Below, piece after piece: positions 27,361 through 36,592 of a stretch of 64,000 nucleotides of DNA. Position 1 is the first letter of the stretch. The number at the start of each line of letters is the position of its first letter. The stretch comes from DATATB01 sp036268995 (lineage in GTDB: Bacteria > Planctomycetota > Planctomycetia > Pirellulales > PNKZ01). The stretch is from positions 6,864 to 70,863 of the forward strand of contig DATATB010000010.1 in the NCBI GenBank assembly GCA_036268995.1, given 5' to 3'. The notes under the pieces were generated by a model. The model made no database searches, had not been told where the DNA came from, and saw nothing but the letters and a program-made list of their open reading frames with translations. The translations under genes and the position numbers were made by a program.

Positions 27361-29885
27361 TGTTTATTGGGTTCGACGTAAAACAGGGCCAACCGGTTGC
27401 CGATGTCGGCGCCGCTGTAGCGGAGGGTGAATGTATGATTGAAATCCACGGGCGATTCCAGCAGCCAGCGCCAGGTCATGCCGCCGGCCCGTCCGGCAAT
27501 GGCCAAGCGCGCGGTCTCGTCTGGCGGCAGGCCGCAGAGCAGGCCGAGGGTATCGTCGGACCAGCCGGTTAGCGGCTCTGAATCGACGCTCACGTCCACG
27601 CGCGGCTCGCTCTTTTGTTCGCCGCTGACGCTGGTGGCCACATCGACGCGGATGGTCCCGGGCCGATCGTCTTTGCCGGGGGCCTGCGCACCGCTGCCTG
27701 CATCGACACGAATGCCGAAGGCCGGCGCGCTTTTGCTAGCCACCGCTTCGCTCGCGACCAGGCCGACCCAGCGGCCACGCCCCGTTATTTTCGTCGGCCC
27801 GTCTTGGGATTGTTTCTGATAAATGCCGCGCAGGCGGTAGCCCGGTAGCCCGCCGGCCGCCTGGGCGGCGCGGCGGTCGATCGAAACGCTCAGCTCGACG
27901 TCCTTGATCGGCCGCTTGCCGCGATTGAGGGCCGACAGCTCGATGCCGCGCGCAAAGGGCAGCGGCAAGCGGTTCACATAGCCATGATCCTTGGCGAACA
28001 GCACCGCGAAGTTCTGATACTTTTTGCCGCCCGCCAGGCCGGGAAACAAGAAGCGCGCCGGGGCCGACAGCGAGGGTTCCTCTTCGCCATCGACGCGGAC
28101 TTCCAACCACAGGTCGTTGTTGTTGAGAACTTTGGCCGGCGCGTGCAGCTTGAACCATTCGACGATGCCGGCGCCGTCCAGCTTCACGAGCGACACTCGC
28201 TTGCCGGGCTCAAGCGACTCCTTGCTCGAATGCTCGCGCGGGTCGAGGTCTTCGTCCTGTTCGCGCATGCCGCCCCAACCGTGCTGCTGATAACGGTAGC
28301 TGATGGCCGGCAACCAGCCGCGCGGCACGGTGTTGTCTGGCCCGGCGAACGTTTCCACCTGCACGCTGTTGGGGAACTTCACGTACAGCAAGCGGTAGCG
28401 GTCGCCGGCCGCCTGGCGGGCAGTGATCTTCAGCGACTGCTTGAACGGCACGTACGTTAGCAGCGGCTGACCCGGCGGACCGACCAGCGGCAGATGCGAG
28501 TTCAACTCGGCGGCCGGGCAATCGATTGCCGGCAGCGGGTTGCCATCGAAGCACAGCGACACCTTCCCGCGCGTGTACGCGCCACTAATCTCTACCACAG
28601 CGCCAGGCCCATCGAGTTCGGCGACCACTTCCTCGCCGTCGCTGGCGACCAGGTGGGTCACGGCGCCGCCGGTGGTGTCATCCGGCCGGGTGAGCACGTC
28701 GAGGTTCATCAGCCGGTTGAGCGCCACTTCGGCCCCCGACACGGGCCGCGGTCTTTGCCAGGAGGTGAGCCCCACTCCCGGCGGCGCTTCGAGCACGCGC
28801 AAATTGCGAAACTCGGTATGGGCGTTGTGATCTTGCAGACCGATCCAACCAGTCAGATGGCGATGCTTGAGTTCCGGCAGCCGCGACGTGTCGGCCTGTT
28901 GGGCGAGCACGCCATTGACCCAGGCCGAGATCATGTAGCCATCGGCCTTGATGGTGACGCGGTTCCATTCGTCCGGCTTGTCGGCCTTGGCCAGCGGCTC
29001 GAGGTTGCCGTAAATGGCCATGGTCGAATGCCGGGTCATCGGCGTGCCGGGCTGTTCGTCGAGCATTTGCAATTCCATGCCGTCGCCCGAGGGCCAGCCT
29101 TCGCGCGGGGTGCGGATGCCCACGCCCGAGTTGCCGCCGCGAGCGATCTTGTACTCCAGCGAGAGCGTGAAATTGCCGAACTGTTTTTCCGTGCGCAGAT
29201 AGTTGCCGTTCTTGTTGACGAGCACAATCTTGCCGTCTTCGACCAGCCACGAGTCGCGATTGCCGATCGTGTACCAGCCGGTCAGGTCGCGGCCATTGAA
29301 GATCGGCTCGCCGGCCGGCTCGGTGAGTTCGAGGTCCGCGACAGTTGTCTTGCCGTGGGCGGCCAGGCTTAGTCCGACGCGCGATATGGCAATGCTCAAC
29401 GTCGCATTCACTCGCCCATCGACCACCAGTCTAAGCGTTTTTCCGGCCCGCGTGAGGATGGCCGAGTGGTCCTGGCCGGCGGCAATGCGTAAAGAAAGTG
29501 TCGTTGGTGAACTGGTCGTAACCGTCGTGCCGCGGTCTACGCCATCAATGACCAGGGTCGGACCCGGCCCTTGCGGCACTGCGGGCAACTCGAGCGTCAA
29601 CGAGCCGCCTTGCGAGACCTTGAAGCGAAATCGCAGCTCGAAATCGCCAAACGTCCAGCCGGCAAGCAGCGGATGCTTGGGCGAGTCGGCGTGCAAGACG
29701 CCTTCCTTGACGCTCCAGCCGCTGGTGTCGGGATCGCCGTATTGCCAGCCGGACAGCGAGTTGCGGTCGAGCAGCTTCAGTCCTGGCGATGTTTCATCGG
29801 CCGATATTGAGGCAGGGCCGATGGCGGTCAGCATGGCGGTCGCGGCTATGGCCAAAAACCAAACGCGGTGGATTGGTGTCTGCAT
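27357..29885 (-). CDS. Secreted double DUF1080 and DUF2961 (GH172)-like fusion protein
   Basis: After a signal peptide (FLAIAATAMLTAIGPASISA), the 842-residue protein shows a divergent DUF1080-like jelly roll (about 30-190), a typical DUF1080 domain (GEPIFNGRDLTGWY, KFGNFTL-like strand, RGGNSGVGIRTP, TGWIGLQDHN; about 190-370), and a C-terminal region resembling DUF2961 (GGAVTHLVAS, DGPGAVVEIS, LWLEVRVDGEEEPSLSAPARFLFPG). DUF1080 proteins include 3-keto-disaccharide hydrolases, and DUF2961/GH172 includes fructofuranosidase-type enzymes. A combined role in oligosaccharide breakdown in the periplasm is inference. The DUF2961 assignment is less sure than the central DUF1080. Confidence 0.75.
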   Translation of the reverse strand: MQTPIHRVWFLAIAATAMLTAIGPASISADETSPGLKLLDRNSLSGWQYGDPDTSGWSVKEGVLHADSPKHPLLAGWTFGDFELRFRFKVSQGGSLTLELPAVPQGPGPTLVIDGVDRGTTVTTSSPTTLSLRIAAGQDHSAILTRAGKTLRLVVDGRVNATLSIAISRVGLSLAAHGKTTVADLELTEPAGEPIFNGRDLTGWYTIGNRDSWLVEDGKIVLVNKNGNYLRTEKQFGNFTLSLEYKIARGGNSGVGIRTPREGWPSGDGMELQMLDEQPGTPMTRHSTMAIYGNLEPLAKADKPDEWNRVTIKADGYMISAWVNGVLAQQADTSRLPELKHRHLTGWIGLQDHNAHTEFRNLRVLEAPPGVGLTSWQRPRPVSGAEVALNRLMNLDVLTRPDDTTGGAVTHLVASDGEEVVAELDGPGAVVEISGAYTRGKVSLCFDGNPLPAIDCPAAELNSHLPLVGPPGQPLLTYVPFKQSLKITARQAAGDRYRLLYVKFPNSVQVETFAGPDNTVPRGWLPAISYRYQQHGWGGMREQDEDLDPREHSSKESLEPGKRVSLVKLDGAGIVEWFKLHAPAKVLNNNDLWLEVRVDGEEEPSLSAPARFLFPGLAGGKKYQNFAVLFAKDHGYVNRLPLPFARGIELSALNRGKRPIKDVELSVSIDRRAAQAAGGLPGYRLRGIYQKQSQDGPTKITGRGRWVGLVASEAVASKSAPAFGIRVDAGSGAQAPGKDDRPGTIRVDVATSVSGEQKSEPRVDVSVDSEPLTGWSDDTLGLLCGLPPDETARLAIAGRAGGMTWRWLLESPVDFNHTFTLRYSGADIGNRLALFYVEPNKQ

Positions 29886-29970
29886 GTTGCGGGACGTCCC
29901 CGGGGGCGGCTAAGGTCGGATTGAAGGCGGGAAAGCGGCAGACTGCGAGCCTAAACACTGGCGCGGCCGT

Positions 29971-30984
29971 TTACAAGCTTAAGAACTCCTCGGCCGCCTC
30001 GCGCATGATGGTCGTGTCCGGGTCCAGCCCGGTCCAGAGTTTGAAGCACGCGGCCCCCTGGTGCACGACCATGCCCAGCCCGTCGAGCACGCGGCAACCA
30101 TGTTTGCGGGCCAGCTCCAGCAGCGGCGTTTCGGCCGGATTGAACACCACGTCGGCGGCAATCAGCTCGGGCCGGGCCTTTTTGAAGCTCACCGGTGGGC
30201 GCGATTCGGGATCGTTCATGCCGATGCTCGTGGCCTGAACCAGCAAGTCGACTTCGGCCGGAACCGCATACTTGTCGGTCCAAGGGACGAAATCGGAGTG
30301 CGTGCCGCCCTGCTGAGCGATCAGTTCGGTGAGCGCCAGCCCGCGCTGGGGGGTGCGGTTGACCACGCTGATGCGTGCGGCACCGGCCAGCGCCAGTTCG
30401 ACGCCAATGGCCCGGGCGGCACCGCCGGCGCCGAGCATGACGACCTGCTTGCCGGCCGGATCGAACACGCCCACCAGCGACTGCATAAAGCCTTTGCCGT
30501 CGGTGTTTTCGCCCACGAGTTGTTCACCCTCGCGGACCAGGCAATTGACGGCCCCGACCGCGGCGGCCGTGGGGCTGAGCCGGTCGAGAAACTCGGTGAC
30601 CGCCATCGTGTGCGGTCGCGCGATATTCGCGCCGCGAAAGCCGAGGGCCTTGATGCCGCGAACGGCGTCGCCCAGCGACTCGGGCGGGACTTCGAACGAC
30701 AGGTAGCGCCAATCCAGTCCGTGCCGCGCCAGCACTTTTTCCATCATGAACTGCGTGGGATTGCCGGCGACCGGCTGACCCAACAGGCAACACAGTTCCT
30801 GCAAGAGCGGATTGGGCACGCGTGTATCGGCTCCGAAGCGGTTCCAGCGGCCCGACTGAAGGAAGACGAGCGGGTGGTTGTCCGCCGAAATCCTCCGGAG
30901 CCGCCCGTATCTTCGCCCGGCGTGGTGGCTTTTGCAAATCGTAGCGCGCGGGCCGGCGCGCGCGTCCGGCCGCGCTTGCGTCAT
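29971..30984 (-). CDS. Shikimate dehydrogenase-like protein with catalytic Lys replaced
   Basis: The fold is that of AroE: CCLLGQPVAGNPTQFMMEKV at the substrate-domain start, ENTDGKGF with the conserved Asp near residue 157, MLGAGGAARAIGVELA for NADP and VVNRTPQRG. The catalytic loop, normally NVTxPxK, reads NIARPHT: the Lys is Thr126, encoded ACG. It may be a weak or altered enzyme, or bind a different ligand. The ATG at 30984 overlaps the stop of the upstream protease gene (ATGA), so translation is probably coupled. That start adds about 57 residues of poor quality before the domain; a GTG at 30819 gives a normal family start. Confidence 0.75.
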   Translation of the reverse strand: MTQARPDARAGPRATICKSHHAGRRYGRLRRISADNHPLVFLQSGRWNRFGADTRVPNPLLQELCCLLGQPVAGNPTQFMMEKVLARHGLDWRYLSFEVPPESLGDAVRGIKALGFRGANIARPHTMAVTEFLDRLSPTAAAVGAVNCLVREGEQLVGENTDGKGFMQSLVGVFDPAGKQVVMLGAGGAARAIGVELALAGAARISVVNRTPQRGLALTELIAQQGGTHSDFVPWTDKYAVPAEVDLLVQATSIGMNDPESRPPVSFKKARPELIAADVVFNPAETPLLELARKHGCRVLDGLGMVVHQGAACFKLWTGLDPDTTIMREAAEEFLSL

Positions 30985-33644
30985 TTACCGACGGGCAGAG
31001 TAATCAGCCCGAGGCCGTTGAACGTGCTTTTCGGATCACGCGGAGCTTCGCCGAAGATGCCGATGATCAGCGCACCATCGCCACCGAGCGTGGACTGTCC
31101 GCCGCCGCCGGGGCCACCGTACATCGGGCTCTCGTATGAGTCGGCCGGATCAAGGTGGTCCCCCTGGACTCGCATGAAAACCACTTGCAGACTGTCGATG
31201 CCCAGGCCGGCTCGGATTTTCAATCCCCCCACCGCGTAACCGGGCTTGGCGAGGATATGCCGGCTATCGGGTGAGCGGGCGCCATGCCAATCGCCGTTCT
31301 CGCGGCCCCGCTTGGTCAAAAAGACCGGCCGCATGGCCCCGATGGTTGGTTGGCCGTGAAAATCGCCGTATGCAAATAACAAGCCGATCAGCAAACCGTC
31401 ATTTCGGTTCGTATCCCGATATGCTTGGTCACCGTGGCCATACTCGATGGTGTCCACGGTTTTTCCGCTACCGATTGCCACACGAACGGACTCGGCAACC
31501 GTCTCGTTCAACTTCTGATCACTCCATGCGGCGAAGTCGCCCTCGTCGAGTTGCTGGGCGCGATTGGACGCGGGCGTGGGACGCGCGGAACCCGTCGTAT
31601 TCGTCTGGCGGCTGGTACCAGTTTGCTGAGGCGGCCCGATCCGTCCGCTACGCGACCGGCCGGGCGGATTGCCGGGACCTGTGGGACCATTGTTCGGATT
31701 GCCGTTATCGGCGATCGCGGCAGGCGGGGGCTCGGGAGCAGGCACTTCGCTGGGGCGCTGAAGATCAGGATCAATTCCGACGCCCTTGCAGATCGGGCAC
31801 TTGATCAACGACTTGCCGCCGCAGACCGGGCAAGCTGCGGCAGACCTCGTGCGGCCATTGCTCACCATGACCTGGCCGGCGTTGCAGCCCGGGGCGCCGC
31901 ACTTCAGCACACCCAGCGCATTGCAAACCAGGCAGTCGCGGTCTTCATAAAAGCCGGAATTGGCCACGAGCGTGCTGTTGGCGGTCTTAGAGCGGCTCCA
32001 AACGAGCACGGTGGCGGGGCTGACCTTTTGGTCCACGGCCGGCCACTCGAGCGGCTGACGATTGATTTCCGGCGATTTAAAGTCCGGCACGTGCTGCTGA
32101 ACAAAGGCCAGTGCGGCGGCGCTGGGAATGCCGCCGCCGTATTTACCTTCGGTGTTGGTCATCACGGTCGTTACGGCCACGATGTTGCCGCGGTTGTCGC
32201 ACACGGGTCCGCCGCTGTTGCCGTGGTTGATCACGGCATCGTACAAGTACATATCGTCCACAGCCGAACTGGGCACCGCCGAGATCACGCCCCGCGTCGC
32301 TTTGAGAGAAGCCCCCAGCACGAACATCTCCGGATAGCCCAACGTCATGATGTCCGTGCCGCGGCCCAGCGGGGCGGGGTCTATGGCCACGGGCGTGGCG
32401 GCCAACTCGTCGCACCGCAACAGTGCCAGATCGGGCTTTTCGGATTGGGCCACGAGCGTGGCATGCAGCAAGTGGTCCTTGGCTCCTTCGCTGGTTTGCA
32501 GGTCGAACGAAGTTCCCTTGGAGATCACGTGGCGATTGGTCAGCACATAATGCGGAAAGACGACAAATCCGGTGCCGCCGCCGATCACCACCGATCCGTC
32601 CTCCGAGGGCTTGGGCGCCGACGATTCGACGGTTTTGTCCTTGTCACCTTGCTTGGCCAGCGACATCGACTCTTCGTCGATGAACATCCACATCCAGCCA
32701 CGCTTCAGGTCGGCGCGCTCGAATTTTTCGCTGGCCAGCAGCGTGGCATACATGTTCGTTGCGCCGTCGAGCATCGCCTTGGGCAGGTTGATCTTGTTCT
32801 TCGCTGCCTGGTCCAGCAGCCGACCCAAGTTCTGCATGATGCACTGGTTGGGTTCCAGCTTGATGGCCTTGCGCCAACTAGCCATTGCAATCACCATGTC
32901 TCCGCGGCGCATGGCCGCAAGGGCCTGGTTATTGAGCACGGCCACGTTGTTCGGCTCACGCTTAGCGCAGGCGTCGAAGTATTGCTTGCTCTTGGTGTAG
33001 TTCGAGCTGAGCATCGAATACAGCATGCCGATCATGAAATCGGCGCGAATGCTCTCGGGCTCGACCTTAGCGGCTTCGGCGAACTTGGTCCGAAACGCAT
33101 CCTCCTGCTTCAATCGCAGCAATTCGAGCCCCTGCTTCATCAGCGAGTTAGCCTTGTCGCGCCGCTGGCGGAACGCCGCTTGCGTGATCCAGCGATTGCC
33201 GACCCGCACCATTTTGTCGGCGGCCAGCTTGCTGAGCTCTTCCATCTTCGGGGTGATGGCCTGCCGCTCGGCTTCGGTCGTCTGCGGGTCACCACGAAAA
33301 ACCTGGTACAGCCGCAGGGCTTCTTCGGCCGTCTGGCAGGCGGCAGCATCCCGTTCAAGCTTCGAGACACGTTCACTCCTGCCGCCACTCGGTTTGTGCG
33401 ACTGGCTGCGGGCATATTCCTGGTCGGCGCGACTGAGCTTGTCCAGCGGGATATCCCGCTCGACGCCGCTACGCAGCCGCAGTCGCACGGTGCCGCCCTC
33501 GCGCAACTCGACAAGTTCCGCCTCGGTCTTGAAGCCGCCGGCCGCCGCCGTCCAGGTGCGGTACTCGGCGTGACCCACTGCAGGCAGCGAGATCACCAAC
33601 AAAACGAGCGGCAGTAAGCCGCGCAATCGCGGGAAGGAGATCAT
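30981..33644 (-). CDS. Secreted SHD1 / trypsin-like protease / zinc-ribbon / beta-prism protein, copy A
   Basis: The 887-residue protein has a signal peptide (about 1-26), an SHD1-like domain (EYRTWTAAAGGFKTEAE to SRADQEYA), and a helical TPR-like region with NYTKSKQYFDACAKREPNN. A trypsin-like protease domain follows with NRHVIS, DLALLRCD and GNSGGP (Ser near 473), completing His-Asp-Ser. Near 565-618 are DnaJ-like zinc motifs (CLVC, CGAPGC, CPVCGG, CPICKG). The C-terminus (GYAVGGLKIRAGLGIDSLQ, GGPGGGG, IIGIFG, LGLI) resembles a jacalin-type beta-prism, perhaps carbohydrate-binding. Its target is unknown. It is next to a duplicate copy and overlaps the AroE-like gene by four bases. Confidence 0.8.
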   Translation of the reverse strand: MISFPRLRGLLPLVLLVISLPAVGHAEYRTWTAAAGGFKTEAELVELREGGTVRLRLRSGVERDIPLDKLSRADQEYARSQSHKPSGGRSERVSKLERDAAACQTAEEALRLYQVFRGDPQTTEAERQAITPKMEELSKLAADKMVRVGNRWITQAAFRQRRDKANSLMKQGLELLRLKQEDAFRTKFAEAAKVEPESIRADFMIGMLYSMLSSNYTKSKQYFDACAKREPNNVAVLNNQALAAMRRGDMVIAMASWRKAIKLEPNQCIMQNLGRLLDQAAKNKINLPKAMLDGATNMYATLLASEKFERADLKRGWMWMFIDEESMSLAKQGDKDKTVESSAPKPSEDGSVVIGGGTGFVVFPHYVLTNRHVISKGTSFDLQTSEGAKDHLLHATLVAQSEKPDLALLRCDELAATPVAIDPAPLGRGTDIMTLGYPEMFVLGASLKATRGVISAVPSSAVDDMYLYDAVINHGNSGGPVCDNRGNIVAVTTVMTNTEGKYGGGIPSAAALAFVQQHVPDFKSPEINRQPLEWPAVDQKVSPATVLVWSRSKTANSTLVANSGFYEDRDCLVCNALGVLKCGAPGCNAGQVMVSNGRTRSAAACPVCGGKSLIKCPICKGVGIDPDLQRPSEVPAPEPPPAAIADNGNPNNGPTGPGNPPGRSRSGRIGPPQQTGTSRQTNTTGSARPTPASNRAQQLDEGDFAAWSDQKLNETVAESVRVAIGSGKTVDTIEYGHGDQAYRDTNRNDGLLIGLLFAYGDFHGQPTIGAMRPVFLTKRGRENGDWHGARSPDSRHILAKPGYAVGGLKIRAGLGIDSLQVVFMRVQGDHLDPADSYESPMYGGPGGGGQSTLGGDGALIIGIFGEAPRDPKSTFNGLGLITLPVGK

Positions 33645-33806
33645 ATGAAGGGTCTCAGCGAAACTGAGCGCAGCAGGTTTGTGTGGGTCGATAAGGCCAG
33701 CCGGTTTTCAAACTCGCCCGACGATATGTGGGCAGTCGGTGTGAACCGCTAATTCTATTGGGCACAGAATCCGGTCGCAAAGATTTTTGATGAGAATCCA
33801 CATCGA

Positions 33807-36377
33807 TCAATTGCCCGTGACGGTGATCAGCCCCAGGCCGATGAAGGCGCTATCGGGATCGTTGGGAAGACGACCATATATTCCGACGATGGGTTCGCCC
33901 GTGCCGCCGAGCAGTTGAGGCGGCCGCCCCTGCCCGCCGCTGCCGCCATACACGGGGCTTTCGTACGCATCCCGAGGATCGAGCCGATCGCCATTGATGC
34001 GCATGTAAATGAGCGACACGCTGTCGATGCCCAGCCCGGACCGGACGTTGATTCCGCCGACTGCATAGCCGGGCCGCGCGATCGCCGAGACCATGTCCCC
34101 GCCGGGCGGCCCGTAGTAATTTCCCCGATCGCGGCCGCGTGCGTTGTAATACATGGGTTTGACCGAGTTGATGACGGTCGCACCGCGAAAATCGCAAACG
34201 TGAAAATAGAGACCGATCAAGATGCCGCCGTCTCGGTTCACCGCACGAAACTGTTTTTCGCCGCTGCCCGCGAGCGCGGTGTCTACGGTTTGATTATCTC
34301 GGACGGCATTGTGGAGCCGGTCGTGCAGCCTCTTATCGAGCACGAAGTCGCGCCAGGCAAGCGAGCTGCCGTCGTTTTTCGGCTGCTTGATGGAGGGCTG
34401 CCCAAAGATGACTGTCCTCGGTGGCCGGGCGCTGGGCGGAGGATTCGTGCGCGGCCGAGTGGATGGCGGCGGGGTCGGCTGGACGCGCACGCAATCCGGA
34501 TCGATGCCGGTGCCCTTGCAGATCGGGCAAGGCACGAGCCCCTTGCCGCCGCAGTGCGTGCAGGCCGCCACGGTCACGTTTCGGCTGCTGCGTGTGGCGA
34601 CCATTCCATTCACGCAACCCGGCGCACTGCACCGCAGCACGCTCAGCCCGTTGCAGACCAGGCAGTCGCGATCCTCGTAATAGCCCGCGCTGCCGGCCGC
34701 CACACTGTTGCCGGGGGTTTTCGAGCGGGTCCAAATGAGCACGGTCGAGGGGCTGACGCGCTGGTCCACCGCCGGCCATTCGAGTTTTTCCTCGCTGGGC
34801 TCGATGCGCTCGAAGCCGGGCACGTGCTTCTGGACAAATGCCAGCGCCGCGGCGCCGGGGATTCCGCCGCCGTATTTGCCTTCGGTGTTGGTCATGATCG
34901 TGGTCACCGCCACGACATTGCCCCGGCTGTCGCACACGGGGCCGCCGCTGTTGCCGTGATTGACCACCGCGTCGTACAGGTACATGTCTTCCACAGCCGA
35001 ACTGGGCACCGCCGAGATCACGCCGCGCGTGGCCTTGAGCGACGCGCCCAGCACGAACATCTCGGGATAGCCCAGCGTCATGATGTCGGTGCCGCGTCCC
35101 AACGGGGCCGGATCAATGGGTACTGGTGACGCGTCCAAGTCCGGACAGTGCAGCAGCGCCAGGTCGGGCTTTTCCGAGCGGGCCACGAGCGTCGCTCTCA
35201 GCAGCGTGTCTTTCGAGCCCTCGCTGGTCTGAATGTCGTACGACGTGCCGCCGTCGACCACGTGATTGTTCGTGAGAATGTATTGGGGATAGACGACGAA
35301 GCCCGTACCGCCGCTGATCACGACCGAGCCGTCTTCGGCCGCCTTGGGCGCCGCCGACTCGACGGTCTTGCCCTTTTCGCCTTGCTTGGCCAGCGACATC
35401 GACTCCTCGTCGATGAACATCCACATCCAGCCCTTTTTCAGATCGGCGCGCTCGAATTTTTCGCTGGTCAGCAATGTGCCGTACATGTTGATCGCCGTGT
35501 CGAGCGACGCCTTGGGCACGCTGATCTTATTCTTCGCGGCCTGATCGACCAGGCGGCCCAGGTTCTGCGTGATGCACTGATTGGGGCCCAGCTTGACGGC
35601 CCTGCGCCAGTTGGTGATGGCCGTGTTCATGTCGCCGCGGCGCATGGCCGCCAGGGCCACATTGTTGAGCACGGCCACGTTGTTCGGCTCGCGCTTGGCG
35701 CAGGCGTCGAAGTACTGCTTGCTCTTGGTGTAGTTCGAGCTGAGCATCGAATACAGCATGCCGATCATGAAGTCGGCGCGAATGCTCTCGGGCTCGACCT
35801 TGGCGGCTTCGGCAAATTTGGACCGAAACGCCTCTTCCTGTTTCAATCGCAGCATTTCCAGCCCCAGTTTCATCAGCGAGTTGGCCCGATTGCGGCGCTC
35901 GCGGAATTCCTCGGGCGTGGCCCACTTGCTGCCGATGCGGATCATCTTCTTCTCGGCCAGGACGTACAGCTCGTCGAAACGGGCGGAAATGGCTTCGCGC
36001 TCGGCGCGGGTGGTTTGTGGATCCTCGCGAAACACGCGATACAGCCGCAAGGCTTCTTCGGCCGTCTGGCAGTCGGCGGCCTCTCGTTCGAGTTTCGCGA
36101 CCCGATCGGTTCGGGCCCCGCCTGGCTTTTCATTCTGGCTGCGAACGTAGTCCTGGTCAGCCGGGCTGAGCTTTTCCAGGGCAACTTCGCGTTCGCCGCC
36201 GCTGCGCAGCCGCATGCGAACACGGCCGTCGCGCAGCTCCATGAATTCGCCTTCGGTCTTGAAGCCGCCGGCCGCCGCCGTCCAGGTGCGATATTCGGCA
36301 GCGCAAAAGTTCGGCCCAACTGCCAGCAGCAGCAACAACCAGACCAGCGGCAAGCTCCAGCGTGCTTGCGGTTTCAT
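33807..36377 (-). CDS. Secreted SHD1 / trypsin-like protease / zinc-ribbon / beta-prism protein, copy B
   Basis: This is a tandem paralogue of copy A with the same domain order (856 residues). The catalytic His is in NNHVVDGG near residue 369 and the Ser in GNSGGP near 472. Zinc motifs CLVC, CSAPGC, CTHCGG and CPICKG follow, and the C-terminal repeat ends in GLGIDSVSL, SGGQGR and LGLI. The helical region is almost identical to copy A at the DNA level, while the signal peptide, the linker after the zinc motifs and the beta-prism differ more, a mosaic suggesting gene conversion. The ATG at 36377 starts the signal peptide (WSLPLVWLLLLLAVGPNFC); an ATG at 36482 adds 35 unlikely residues. The gap to copy A is 162 bases. 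Confidence 0.8.
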   Translation of the reverse strand: MKPQARWSLPLVWLLLLLAVGPNFCAAEYRTWTAAAGGFKTEGEFMELRDGRVRMRLRSGGEREVALEKLSPADQDYVRSQNEKPGGARTDRVAKLEREAADCQTAEEALRLYRVFREDPQTTRAEREAISARFDELYVLAEKKMIRIGSKWATPEEFRERRNRANSLMKLGLEMLRLKQEEAFRSKFAEAAKVEPESIRADFMIGMLYSMLSSNYTKSKQYFDACAKREPNNVAVLNNVALAAMRRGDMNTAITNWRRAVKLGPNQCITQNLGRLVDQAAKNKISVPKASLDTAINMYGTLLTSEKFERADLKKGWMWMFIDEESMSLAKQGEKGKTVESAAPKAAEDGSVVISGGTGFVVYPQYILTNNHVVDGGTSYDIQTSEGSKDTLLRATLVARSEKPDLALLHCPDLDASPVPIDPAPLGRGTDIMTLGYPEMFVLGASLKATRGVISAVPSSAVEDMYLYDAVVNHGNSGGPVCDSRGNVVAVTTIMTNTEGKYGGGIPGAAALAFVQKHVPGFERIEPSEEKLEWPAVDQRVSPSTVLIWTRSKTPGNSVAAGSAGYYEDRDCLVCNGLSVLRCSAPGCVNGMVATRSSRNVTVAACTHCGGKGLVPCPICKGTGIDPDCVRVQPTPPPSTRPRTNPPPSARPPRTVIFGQPSIKQPKNDGSSLAWRDFVLDKRLHDRLHNAVRDNQTVDTALAGSGEKQFRAVNRDGGILIGLYFHVCDFRGATVINSVKPMYYNARGRDRGNYYGPPGGDMVSAIARPGYAVGGINVRSGLGIDSVSLIYMRINGDRLDPRDAYESPVYGGSGGQGRPPQLLGGTGEPIVGIYGRLPNDPDSAFIGLGLITVTGN

Positions 36378-36592
36378 CGAATGAAAGATCCTGTCGGTTG
36401 CAGGCAGGCGACCATCGGCCAGATCGAGCGGCGCTTCTGCCGCGGGACGCGATCCAGCATGCCCCCCACCTCGGCCGTCCATTCTATGTTACGGACCCGC
36501 CGCGGAGCAAAATGTTGCCGGCAAAAACCGTTTGGGTAAACAATCCCCAGAAGCGGGCTGGAAATGGCCGCCGGGCGAATCATGCTGGAAGC

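Noticed and set aside
31425..33617. Open frame of 730 codons on the plus strand antisense to protease copy A
   Set aside because: It lies fully over a gene with signal peptide, catalytic motifs and paralogue; its translation shows no motif and the high GC content makes such antisense frames common.
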